Below are positions 1 to 6,964 of a stretch of 64,000 nt of DNA, piece after piece. The notes below the pieces were generated by a model. It did not search any database. It was given only the letters and a program-made list of their open reading frames with translations, and had not been told where the DNA came from. Position numbers and translations under genes: made by a program. Origin of the DNA: Actinocorallia herbida (GTDB lineage Bacteria > Actinomycetota > Actinomycetes > Streptosporangiales > Streptosporangiaceae); NCBI RefSeq assembly GCF_003751225.1, contig NZ_RJKE01000001.1:4774001-4838000 (forward strand), read 5' to 3'. Within the stretch, counting starts at the first letter, position 1, and every line of letters begins with the position of its first letter.

Positions 1-68
1 TGGACGACGGACGAGGGAATCCCCGATTCGGGTGATCAGAATACGCGAGTGATCAAAATCCCGGGGAC

Positions 69-99
69 GCTGATCGTTATTTGCGCGATAAAGATCAGC
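69..99. promoter_or_regulatory. large inverted repeat upstream of first secreted gene
   Basis: Two 12-base arms (69-80 and 88-99) are complementary except for one position and enclose a 7-base loop. The outer 7 bases, GCTGATC/GATCAGC, are perfect. Two direct copies of GTGATCA lie just upstream at 32-38 and 49-55, so the block is rich in GATC-containing repeats. It is far more AT-rich than the neighbouring genes and lies about 190 bases before the first start codon. It could be a regulator-binding site or the terminator of a gene left of the window. No gene is visible in 1-282. Confidence 0.4.
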
Positions 100-282
100 A
101 CGCACCTTACCTATTTGTTGACAAGACCTCACTTAGGCCTGGCCGGTTTCCGCCCCGGCCCTTGTTCTCCCCTAATTTCAAATCTACGCTCGCGGTAAGT
201 ACCTGATTACAGCGCTGGGCGACCCATTACCACTCGGTCATGGATCGCGCATCGCCCACCCCCTGTGAAAGGTCACTCCACC

Positions 283-888
283 ATGCGCAGAATCGCTGCG
301 GCGGCCACCGTCGCCGGCGCGGGCGCCCTCGCCCTCGTCCTCAGCTCGCCCGCCCTCGCCCTGTCGTGGTCGGTCACGGGCGGCGGCTCGGTCACCGCCG
401 TCAACTCCGGCAACATCAACTTCCAGGACGTCACCGCCGGCATCACCGCCGCCTGCACCTCCGGAAGCGGCACGGGCAGCGTGCCGAACGGCAGCAACAC
501 CCCGGTCGGCACGCTCAGCTCCCTGTCGCTGAGCAGCTGCACCGGCGCCGGCATCAGCTTCACCCTGACGGTGAACGTCGCCAGCAGCGCCATCAACGTC
601 ACCGGCCCGACCGTCAGCGGGGTCACCCCGGGCAGCATCACCGGCATCACCGTCAACGCGTCCGCCCTCGGCGGTCTGTGCAAGCTCACGGCCGGCGGCG
701 GCTCGCTCAACGGCAGCTACACCAACGCCACCGGCGCGCTCACCACCACCGGCGCGACCGGCGTGACGGTCACCAGTGTGACCGCGGGCTGCCTCGGGCT
801 CGTGAAGAAGAACGACGTCGCGAACCTGACCGGCACGTTCATCGTCTCGAACGGCTCCGGCGGCCACCCGCAGATCACAGCGGTCTGA
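283..888 (+). CDS. secreted protein of unknown function
   Basis: Predicted 201-residue exported protein of unrecognised family. An Arg-Arg start, an Ala/Leu-rich core and an Ala-Leu-Ala end make a clear Sec signal peptide over about residues 1-26. The mature part is rich in Gly, Ser, Thr, Asn and Val, has four Cys that could form disulfides, and shows alternating hydrophobic/polar residues typical of all-beta secreted folds. No catalytic motif was recognised. ATG 283 is chosen because an AAAGG motif sits about 10 bases upstream; an in-frame GTG at 265 would put six extra residues before the signal. A strong hairpin follows the stop. It resembles in style, but is not clearly homologous to, the product at 4783-5529. 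Confidence 0.8.
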   Translation: MRRIAAAATVAGAGALALVLSSPALALSWSVTGGGSVTAVNSGNINFQDVTAGITAACTSGSGTGSVPNGSNTPVGTLSSLSLSSCTGAGISFTLTVNVASSAINVTGPTVSGVTPGSITGITVNASALGGLCKLTAGGGSLNGSYTNATGALTTTGATGVTVTSVTAGCLGLVKKNDVANLTGTFIVSNGSGGHPQITAV

Positions 889-918
889 TCCGCGGAGACC
901 GATCCCCCACCGAACACC

Positions 919-949
919 GGGCCGCGCGACCTTCACGGTCGTGCGGCCC
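919..949 (+). terminator. hairpin terminator after first secreted gene
   Basis: Two 13-base arms (919-931 and 937-949) pair fully, with one G-U pair, around a TTCAC loop, 30 bases after the stop at 888. No U tract follows, as is usual in high-GC actinomycetes. Apart from this hairpin and the operator at 1186-1207, nothing was seen in 889-1233. Confidence 0.75.
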
Positions 950-1185
950 TCAGCGGTGGGATCACAGGCGGGGGGCGCGACCACGGCGGCCGGATGCCGC
1001 CGTGGTCGGACCCTCATGTCCGCGCACGGCTCCGGCACGCCGGCGGGGCCCTCGCGGGCATCCCGGCCGACGCCGCCCCCCACCGGGACACCGCCTCCGA
1101 GCGGACCCGGCACCCGAGCACCGTGTGCGGACCGACGACGCCCCCGCCGTCCCGCAAGATTCTGGCGAAGCACCGGACCGCCCGG

Positions 1186-1207
1186 CAACAAGCGATCTTG
1201 CTTGTTG
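1186..1207. promoter_or_regulatory. candidate operator for the TetR-like gene
   Basis: Perfect inverted repeat CAACAAGC - 6 bases - GCTTGTTG ending 26 bases before the ATG at 1234. Size, symmetry and placement over the promoter/leader are typical of a TetR-family self-operator. That the downstream protein binds it is inferred. Confidence 0.55.
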
Positions 1208-1233
1208 CCCGTGCGGCACGTGATGATCGTCCG

Positions 1234-2034
1234 ATGGACGAAGACGACCCGCTTTCCGCGCTGCGCCATCTCCAACCCCGTCCGTCGCTTCCGGACGACA
1301 AGACCCGCCTCCTGCTGGAGGCCGGGCTGGAGGCGGTGACCGCCGCGTTCCAGGACCGCCCGCAGTCGCAGGAGATGCCGCTGGCCGTGGTCTGGCCCAG
1401 CCAGGACAGCGTCATGGAGCGCTACCGCGAGCGGGTGGGCGACCGGCGGGTGACCCGGGCGGTGATGGAGTACCGCTGGAAGTGCATGCCGGACTTCTAC
1501 GCCGACCTGTTCGCCTGGGCCCTGCACCCCTCCCACTACGCGGTCGAGCAGCAGCTGTCGCAGGAGGCCCCCGGAGTCGTGGAGGCCGTCCCGGACTTCG
1601 GCGACGCCGCCTTCCGGATCGCCCGCGCCGACCTCGACACCGTGTTCGGCACCCCGATCCTGCGCATCAAGCTCCTCATCTGCGTGAGCCACCCCGTCCC
1701 GAAGGCGTTCGACGAGTCGCTGGCCCGCTTCTACGAGGCGGCCACCACCTGGTGGAGCGGCGCCTACGCCAGCGTCATCGCCGCGATGGGCCTGGAGCTG
1801 CGGCCCGAGATCCCCCTCCGCACCTTCGCCACCCTCATGACGGCGATCGAGGAAGGACTCGCCCTGCGCTACCTCGCCCGGCCCGCCGAATTCGGCCACG
1901 ACCTCGACGCCCTCGCCGACACCCTCGCCAAGGGCGCCCTCGCCCTCCTGAAGGGAAGCACCCAGAACCCCGGCGACGACACGACACTCGCCGCCTTCTT
2001 CACCGGCCGCCTCACCGCGCCCCCCGCCCCCTGA
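1234..2034 (+). CDS. TetR-like transcriptional regulator (divergent)
   Basis: Protein of 266 residues, probably a diverged TetR-family regulator. The N-terminal part (about residues 20-80) has a long amphipathic helix beginning with a KTRLLLEAGLEAV-type segment, then a basic stretch that could be a helix-turn-helix. The remainder is alpha-helical and rich in Ala/Leu with several Trp and Tyr, as in TetR ligand-binding domains. The spacing between helix 1 and the presumed HTH is longer than usual, so the family call is tentative. The ATG at 1234 lies 26 bases after a perfect inverted repeat, which supports both the start and the regulator role. An upstream in-frame GTG would run through that repeat. 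No partner gene is next to it. Confidence 0.55.
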   Translation: MDEDDPLSALRHLQPRPSLPDDKTRLLLEAGLEAVTAAFQDRPQSQEMPLAVVWPSQDSVMERYRERVGDRRVTRAVMEYRWKCMPDFYADLFAWALHPSHYAVEQQLSQEAPGVVEAVPDFGDAAFRIARADLDTVFGTPILRIKLLICVSHPVPKAFDESLARFYEAATTWWSGAYASVIAAMGLELRPEIPLRTFATLMTAIEEGLALRYLARPAEFGHDLDALADTLAKGALALLKGSTQNPGDDTTLAAFFTGRLTAPPAP

Positions 2035-2208
2035 CCCGAGCCGCACGGTTGCCGTTCCGGCCGGTGCGTCGGTCCCGGCCGCGGGGAATCACGAGCACCT
2101 GCGCGGAACGCTCTTCCTTCCCCGTCGGGGCGCGGTCGATCGCGCAGGCCGACGGGGACGCGTCCGGGGGTGTTCGCACCGCGGACCGGGGCCGCCGCGA
2201 CGGTCGGG

Positions 2209-2637
2209 TCACCGGGCGTGCAGGGGGCCGGCGAGCGACTTGCGCAGGGACGCCGGGGCGACCAGGGGGAGGAGGGCGGCGAGCGCGCGGCGCTTGAAGC
2301 CCTGGGGCTCGCGGGTCAGTTCGACGTCGACGCGGGTGCCGTCCGCACCGGGGGTGAGCTGGAAGACCCAGCCGCCGCCGGGACCGAAGACCTTCGAGTC
2401 GTGCGTGGTGATCTCGACCCGGCCGCGTGCGGTGTCCCACTCGTAGCGGGCGCGCTCCCAGGCGGCCGCGGTCCCTTCCGTCACCTCGGCCCAGGTGTCG
2501 CCGAGCCCGTGCACCTCGAAGTGCGCTTCATCGATGGTGGACCAGGCCGCGGGGCGGTCCGGGCCGAAGTCGGTCAGCACGTTCATGAGCTCGGTGACGC
2601 TGAGGGCGGAGGTGAGGTCGAGGCGGACGACGGTCAT
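2209..2637 (-). CDS. SRPBCC-family protein
   Basis: A 142-residue protein with the SRPBCC (START/polyketide-cyclase-like) pattern: an N-terminal strand with a hydrophobic start, a central stretch containing WAEVTEGTAAAWERA, the strand-turn pattern of the helix-grip fold, and a C-terminal amphipathic helix. Such proteins bind hydrophobic ligands; no catalytic residue can be assigned. A good AAAGGAG ribosome-binding site precedes the ATG. It is divergent from the CGNR-domain regulator at 2776, and the shared intergenic region carries two near-identical palindromes, so it is probably that regulator's target. The C-terminal ligand-binding helix is basic and Leu-rich. Confidence 0.75.
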   Translation of the reverse strand: MTVVRLDLTSALSVTELMNVLTDFGPDRPAAWSTIDEAHFEVHGLGDTWAEVTEGTAAAWERARYEWDTARGRVEITTHDSKVFGPGGGWVFQLTPGADGTRVDVELTREPQGFKRRALAALLPLVAPASLRKSLAGPLHAR

Positions 2638-2674
2638 GGTCGGGCTCCTTTCAGGTGAACCGGCCGGATCGGAA

Positions 2675-2695
2675 GTAACCGGTTCAAGTGGTTAC
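2675..2695. promoter_or_regulatory. operator copy 1 (GTAACC-N9-GGTTAC)
   Basis: Inverted repeat GTAACC-N9-GGTTAC in the divergent SRPBCC/CGNR intergenic region. An identical arrangement occurs at 2715-2735, exactly 40 bases on, about four helical turns. Confidence 0.6.
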
Positions 2696-2714
2696 GACGG
2701 TAGCGGGCGGATCA

Positions 2715-2735
2715 GTAACCCGTCAAGACGGTTAC
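2715..2735. promoter_or_regulatory. operator copy 2 (GTAACC-N9-GGTTAC)
   Basis: Second copy of GTAACC-N9-GGTTAC; the inner bases CGTC-AA-GACG are also symmetric. A further half-site, AGACTGGTTAC (2765-2775), directly abuts the GTG start at 2776. The likely ligand is the CGNR-domain protein. Confidence 0.6.
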
Positions 2736-2775
2736 TTGGCTTGCGTTCGCCCGCATCACCACTCAGACTGGTTAC

Positions 2776-3342
2776 GTGCACCACGCCTTCCCGTGCGGGA
2801 CCCTTCCGCTCGACTTCGCCGGCACCCTGCGCGCGCGCCGCAGGGCCGCGCCCGCCGAGAAGCTCGGCACGCCGGAGCTGCTCGACGCCTGGTTCACCGA
2901 GTCCGGCCTGCTCGCCGCGCCCTCGGGCGCGGACGCGGTGGACCTCGCCTCCGCCCGGGAACTGCGCGAGGCGATCTACACGCTCGTCACCGCCCGGATC
3001 GACGGCGTTCAACTGCCGTCCGCCGCGGTCTCCGTCGTCAACGACCAGGCCGCGTGCCTGCCCGTCGGGCTCGCGCTCGGCGGCGCGGGGGTGCTGCGCA
3101 CCGGCACGGCCGCGCAGGGCCTGGCGAGCCTCGCCCGCGAGGCCGTCGCGATCGTCGGCGGCGACGAGGCGCAGCTGCTGCGCGAGTGCGGCCGCCCCGA
3201 GTGCACCCAGGTCTACCTCGACCGCTCCCGGGGCCGCCGCCGCGAGTGGTGCGCCATGCGCACCTGCGGCAACCGCGTCAAGGCCGCCGCCTTCCGCGCC
3301 CGCCACGGCACCGCCCCCGCCAACGACCCCACCTCGTCCTGA
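2776..3342 (+). CDS. CGNR zinc-finger / ABATE-domain regulator
   Basis: Protein of 188 residues with the ABATE plus CGNR architecture. The N-terminus has the PLDFAGTL signature of the ABATE stress-regulator domain. The C-terminus holds a Cys4 zinc finger with Cys138, Cys143, Cys159 and Cys164, the last inside the diagnostic CGNR motif (164-167), followed by a basic helix. This family is considered to be DNA-binding regulators. There is no Shine-Dalgarno before the GTG, and the ABATE signature starts at residue 6, so the transcript is probably leaderless. Two 21-base palindromes and a half-site lie upstream, suggesting autoregulation and control of the divergent SRPBCC gene. Confidence 0.85.
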   Translation: MHHAFPCGTLPLDFAGTLRARRRAAPAEKLGTPELLDAWFTESGLLAAPSGADAVDLASARELREAIYTLVTARIDGVQLPSAAVSVVNDQAACLPVGLALGGAGVLRTGTAAQGLASLAREAVAIVGGDEAQLLRECGRPECTQVYLDRSRGRRREWCAMRTCGNRVKAAAFRARHGTAPANDPTSS

Positions 3343-3349
3343 GCCCGGC

Positions 3350-3515
3350 TCACGGCGCGGAAGGCGCGCCTTCGGCCCTCCCGACGGACCGTTCGGCCGA
3401 GCCCCGGCTCGTCGGCCTCTTCGCCGGGAGGGCGAGGGCGGGCACCGTAGCGGCGATGGTGACGGCGATCGCGCACCAGAAGGCGCCTTGGAAGGCGTCG
3501 GCGCATCATCGCCCG
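3350..3515 (-). pseudogene. C-terminal remnant of an MFS transporter
   Basis: Reading the minus strand from about 3510 to a TGA at 3350-3352 gives a stretch beginning ADAFQGAFWCAIAVTIAAT, with GC-rich third positions. It matches the last transmembrane helix and short basic tail of DHA-type major facilitator exporters. No upstream reading frame continues it, so only about 50 codons remain. The rest of 3343-3660 (plus-strand triplets from about 3505 reading RIIARFGRGDRVGFLLAP) also looks like old coding sequence but was not identified. The neighbouring MarR gene could once have controlled this exporter; that is inference. Confidence 0.5.
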
Positions 3516-3660
3516 CTTCGGCCGCGGGGACCGCGTCGGTTTCCTGCTCGCCCCCGCGGCCGCCGAACCCGACAGGAGCGCCGCCGCGCCCCTCGGCCTC
3601 GCCGCGCTCCGTCCCTCGCCCCCGGGCATCCGGCCTACGGCTGACGCCCCCGCGGCCCGT

Positions 3661-4089
3661 TCACGCGGGGTCCTCCTCGGCGAGGAGGGCCAGGGCGGCG
3701 GCGGTGCGCAGGAAGTCCGCGTCGCCGAGCCGGGCGCGCAGGGCGGCGTTGAAGCCGTCGATCGCCGGACGTGCGGATTCCAGGGCGGCGGCGCCGTGGG
3801 TCGTCAGGTGCAGGGAGACGGCTCTGTGCTCGGCCGGATGCGGGCGGCGGGCGATCAGGCCCGCGGCGTCGAGCCGGCCGACGAGGGCGGTGACGGCGGA
3901 CTCGCGCAGGCCGAGGACCCGGGCGAGGCCCTGCTGGGTGACGCCCGGATCGTCCCGCACCGCGAACAGCGCCCCGAGCTGAGCGGTGGTGATCCCCGCG
4001 GCGTCCTTGCAGAGCCGGTCGGCGTCGATGCGCAGCCGGTGGGCGGCGCGCTGGAGCAGGAAGTACAGGCGGTCGTCCGATGCGGGCAT
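3661..4089 (-). CDS. MarR-family transcriptional regulator
   Basis: Protein of 142 residues with the complete MarR fold. N-terminal dimerisation helix (LYFLLQRAAHRL), then a winged HTH over about residues 32-100 with VTQQGLARVLGLRESAVTALVGRL as helix-turn-helix and RRPHPAEHRAVSLHLT as wing, ending in a C-terminal dimerisation helix. The length is typical. It is divergent from a hotdog thioesterase, and the intergenic space holds a perfect 12-base palindrome over the thioesterase start site, so repression of that gene is likely. MarR ligands are often aromatic acids or CoA esters, which would fit a PaaI-type partner (inference). Confidence 0.9.
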   Translation of the reverse strand: MPASDDRLYFLLQRAAHRLRIDADRLCKDAAGITTAQLGALFAVRDDPGVTQQGLARVLGLRESAVTALVGRLDAAGLIARRPHPAEHRAVSLHLTTHGAAALESARPAIDGFNAALRARLGDADFLRTAAALALLAEEDPA

Positions 4090-4099
4090 GCCAGGAATC

Positions 4100-4130
4100 T
4101 TGACAGACGGCGGGCCGGGGCGCCTATCCT
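4100..4130 (+). promoter_or_regulatory. promoter of the thioesterase gene
   Basis: TTGACA at 4100-4105 and TATCCT at 4125-4130, 19 bases apart, reading toward the thioesterase gene. Confidence 0.5.
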
Positions 4131-4133
4131 CAG

Positions 4134-4145
4134 TTCACTAGTGAA
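4134..4145. promoter_or_regulatory. candidate MarR operator
   Basis: Perfect palindrome TTCACTAGTGAA directly after the -10 box, covering the expected transcription start of the thioesterase gene, between it and the divergent MarR gene. Confidence 0.6.
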
Positions 4146-4165
4146 GTGAGAGGGAGGGCAGGCTC

Positions 4166-4579
4166 ATGGACCCGATGGCGTTCGCCGAGGAAGTGCTCGC
4201 CGCGCAGCCTTTCAGCAAGCTCGTCGGCACCCGGATCGTCGCGTTCGGCGACGGCGAGGCGGTGCTGGAACTCGACATCCGCGACGACCTGCGCCAGCAG
4301 AACGGCTACGTCCACGGAGGGCTGCTCGGCTACCTGGCCGACAACGCGCTGACCTTCGCCGCGGGGGCCTCCGTCGGCGGCAACGTCCTCACCTCGGGAT
4401 TCACCATCGACTACCTGCGCCCGGCCGTCGCGGGGGTACTGCGCGCCGAGGGCAGGGTCGTGCGCGCGGGCCGGGGCCGGGTCGTCAGCCGCTGCGAGAT
4501 CTTCACCGTCGACGAGCGGGGCGCGTCCGTGCTGTGCGCCGTCGCCCAGGGTGACATCGCGGTCCTGTCTCTCGCCTGA
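4166..4579 (+). CDS. PaaI-family hotdog thioesterase
   Basis: Protein of 137 residues with the hotdog fold typical of PaaI/YbgC-like acyl-CoA thioesterases. The hallmark HGG motif is at residues 50-52 (GYVHGGLLGYLADNA), followed by the long central helix with Asp59, the residue that usually activates water, and the TSGFTIDYLRPA strand. Expected activity is hydrolysis of aryl- or acyl-CoA thioesters in the cytoplasm; the substrate cannot be read from sequence. A GGAGGG ribosome-binding site precedes the ATG. The divergent MarR gene and the palindrome over the promoter suggest induction by a substrate-related ligand. Confidence 0.85.
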   Translation: MDPMAFAEEVLAAQPFSKLVGTRIVAFGDGEAVLELDIRDDLRQQNGYVHGGLLGYLADNALTFAAGASVGGNVLTSGFTIDYLRPAVAGVLRAEGRVVRAGRGRVVSRCEIFTVDERGASVLCAVAQGDIAVLSLA

Positions 4580-4782
4580 GCGGGTCACCTGTCCCGGCGC
4601 TCAGGCCGCCCTGGCGGAACCAGGGCAGAACGAACCAGGGCAGAACTCTGTCACTTGAGCGCGATTCCGCCCCGGTTCGGATGTGCCTGCCGGACATAGC
4701 CGCCGTGCTCCGTGCCGCCCTACGCTGACGCGGCTCACGCCGGTTCACGGCGCGGGCGTTCCCACCCCCCATGGAGCAGCCC

Positions 4783-5529
4783 ATGAGACGCCTTCGTAAG
4801 GCCTCCTCTCTCACAGCGGCCACCGCGGCCTGTGTGCTCGCCTTCTCCGGCGGCGCCCAAGCCGCGACGTTCACCCCCGGTCCCGCCGACTTCGCCAACT
4901 GCCCGACGCTGCCGTCCGGCGCGACGAAAGCGCTCTGGCAGTGCGTGTCGGTCGTCCTGACCAACGGCTCGTTCAAGCTCGGCAGCAGGCTCAACATCAG
5001 CATCGGCGGCCCGATCCGGCTCAACGCCGCCGTCGGCATCCACAACGGGAAGATCGCCACCGCGACCGGCAGCGGCGGCAGCGGCTCGTCCACACCCGGC
5101 GGTGACATCCCCGGCATCGGCGCCTTCTCGGTCCAGATCCAGCAGGCCGGGCCGCTGGTCGTCGACGGGCTCGTCCCCAAGACCATCCCCATCAAGATCC
5201 ACGTCACCGGCCCGCTGCTGGGCGGCTCCTGCTACCTCGGCAGCGACAGCGACCCGATCAACCTGACGCCGACGGTGTCCGGCCTCAAGCTGCAGCAGAG
5301 CAACGGCACCCCGTACGTCTCCGCGACGATCGCCGAGAAGACCTTCAACGTCCCGGCCTCCACCGGCTGCGGCCTGGGCGGGATCCTCAGCGCCCTCGTC
5401 AACTCCTTCCTCGGCCTGCCGAGCCCCAGCGGGAGCAACGCGGTCTCGATCGACGCCGCCCTCCAGGCCAAGAACTACGCCTTCGGCAACATCACCAACA
5501 CCCTCGCCGCCACCGCCCTGTCCTCCTGA
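4783..5529 (+). CDS. secreted protein of unknown function
   Basis: Predicted 248-residue secreted protein. Residues 1-27 are a classic Sec signal (MRRLRKASS, hydrophobic core, AQAA end). The mature chain is rich in Gly, Ser, Asn and Ile, has a Gly/Ser linker around residue 105 and about four Cys, and shows alternating beta-like hydrophobicity; no known domain was recognised. Start ATG 4783 is preferred over ATG 4771 because a GGAG motif lies within the latter's first codons at a proper distance. The gene is monocistronic, ending in a perfect 15-base hairpin. It belongs to a group of four secreted unknowns in the first 12.4 kb. Confidence 0.8.
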   Translation: MRRLRKASSLTAATAACVLAFSGGAQAATFTPGPADFANCPTLPSGATKALWQCVSVVLTNGSFKLGSRLNISIGGPIRLNAAVGIHNGKIATATGSGGSGSSTPGGDIPGIGAFSVQIQQAGPLVVDGLVPKTIPIKIHVTGPLLGGSCYLGSDSDPINLTPTVSGLKLQQSNGTPYVSATIAEKTFNVPASTGCGLGGILSALVNSFLGLPSPSGSNAVSIDAALQAKNYAFGNITNTLAATALSS

Positions 5530-5539
5530 CCCGCCCCGA

Positions 5540-5573
5540 GCGGCCCCCGGCGTCCTGCGACGCCGGGGGCCGC
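5540..5573 (+). terminator. perfect 15-bp hairpin terminator
   Basis: Arms 5540-5554 and 5559-5573 are perfectly complementary (15 pairs, nearly all G-C) with a CTGC loop, starting 11 bases after the stop at 5529. Confidence 0.85.
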
Positions 5574-5743
5574 CCCGCGCGAGGAACGCCTCCGCCCGCG
5601 TCCGCCGAAGTGGTCCTTACAGGGTGGGGTGGGTCGGCGATAGAGACCTGGGAGCCAGGAAGGGGGTGGCTCGGGCGGGTGATCCGGGACCGGAGGCGCG
5701 GTCCCTAACGTCGGGAGCACGCACCGACGACCCGGGAGAGACC

Positions 5744-6745
5744 TTGACCGACACCCTCGCAGCACCGCGGAGCGGCAGCGACTTCACCCCGCTGGCCCGC
5801 CAGGTCCGGGAGAGCGGGCTCATGGAACGCCGCACCGGCTACTACGCCCGCTCGATCGCCTTCACCACGCTGGCGACCGTCGCCGTCTGGGCCGCCGCCG
5901 GGGTCGTCGGAGGCTGGTGGGCGCTCCCGCTCGCGGTACCCGCCGCACTGCTGTCGGCCAGGATGGGTTTCCTCGGGCACGACGCGGGCCACAAGCAGAT
6001 CGCCGCCACGGCCCGCGGCAACCGGCGGCTCGGCCTGTTCCTCGGCAACTTCATGCTCGGCCTCAGCCACGGCTGGTGGAACCACAAGCACAACGCCCAC
6101 CACGCCCACCCCAACCACATCGGCAAGGACCCCGACATCGAGTCGGGCGCCCTCGTCTTCACCAAGGAAGACGCCGTCGGCCGGACCAGCGGCGTCATCG
6201 GCTGGCTGACCCGCAACCAGGCCGCGCTGTTCTTCCCGCTCACGACGCTGGAAGGGATCGCCCTCCAGGTGTCCAGCGTCCAGACGCTGCGGCAGCGGCC
6301 CGCCGCCGAGCGCCGCACCGAGGCGCTTCTCCTGGCCGTGCACCACCTCCTGTACTTCGGCGCCGCGTTCCTGCTGCTGCCCGTGCCCGTCGCCCTCGCC
6401 TTCATCGCGATCCACCAGGGGCTGTTCGGCCTGCACCTGGGCGCCGCGTTCGCGCCCAACCACAAGGGCATGCCGATGCCCGGACCGGACGACGACTGGG
6501 ACCACCTGCGCAAGCAGGTCCTCACGTCCCGCAACATCCACGGCGGGGTCGTCACCGACTGGATGCTCGGCGGCCTCAACTACCAGATCGAGCACCACCT
6601 GTTCCCCGCCCTGCCCCGCCCCGCCCTGCGCAAGGCCCAGCCCCTCGTCCGGGCCCACTGCGAGTCCCTCGGCCTCCCCTACGCCGAGACCTCTCTGATC
6701 ACGTCCTACGCGATCGCCCTCCGCCACCTGGACTCGGTCGCCTGA
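5744..6745 (+). CDS. membrane fatty-acid desaturase
   Basis: Integral-membrane di-iron desaturase of 333 residues. The three histidine boxes are HDAGH (79-83), HNAHH (116-120) and QIEHH (281-285); the last, with Gln first, is typical of front-end/linoleoyl-CoA-type desaturases, as in actinobacterial DesA3-like acyl-CoA desaturases. Two hydrophobic hairpins flank the boxes (about 40-75 and 205-245). There is no fused cytochrome b5 or reductase domain, so electrons must come from another gene, not seen nearby. Start TTG 5744 is chosen for a GGGAGAG motif 3-9 bases upstream; ATG 5822 would still leave a complete enzyme. Expected role: introducing a double bond into membrane acyl chains. Confidence 0.85.
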   Translation: MTDTLAAPRSGSDFTPLARQVRESGLMERRTGYYARSIAFTTLATVAVWAAAGVVGGWWALPLAVPAALLSARMGFLGHDAGHKQIAATARGNRRLGLFLGNFMLGLSHGWWNHKHNAHHAHPNHIGKDPDIESGALVFTKEDAVGRTSGVIGWLTRNQAALFFPLTTLEGIALQVSSVQTLRQRPAAERRTEALLLAVHHLLYFGAAFLLLPVPVALAFIAIHQGLFGLHLGAAFAPNHKGMPMPGPDDDWDHLRKQVLTSRNIHGGVVTDWMLGGLNYQIEHHLFPALPRPALRKAQPLVRAHCESLGLPYAETSLITSYAIALRHLDSVA

Positions 6746-6784
6746 CCTGACGTCCCGGGACTCGCCCGTCCCGAACTCCCACCT

Positions 6785-6803
6785 CACGGCGCGGCGCGCC
6801 GTG
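6785..6803 (+). terminator. hairpin after desaturase gene
   Basis: Arms 6785-6792 and 6796-6803 (CACGGCGC/GCGCCGTG) pair perfectly around a 3-base loop, 40 bases past the desaturase stop. Confidence 0.5.
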
Positions 6804-6964
6804 GGGCGGGTCCGCGTCACGGCCGGGCACCGGGCTCGTCGCCGCACATCTCCGGAAGGCGGTTCATGGCCTCCGCCAGAGCCCACGTCATACCTCGGAC
6901 CCGAAGGACGGCTCTCCCCGAAGGGGCACGACAGGGAGCCTCCGCCCTCACTACCCTCTTGGCC

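Noticed and set aside
118-123. TTGACA as a promoter for the first secreted gene
   Set aside because: No acceptable -10 box at 16-19 bases and the start codon is about 160 bases away.
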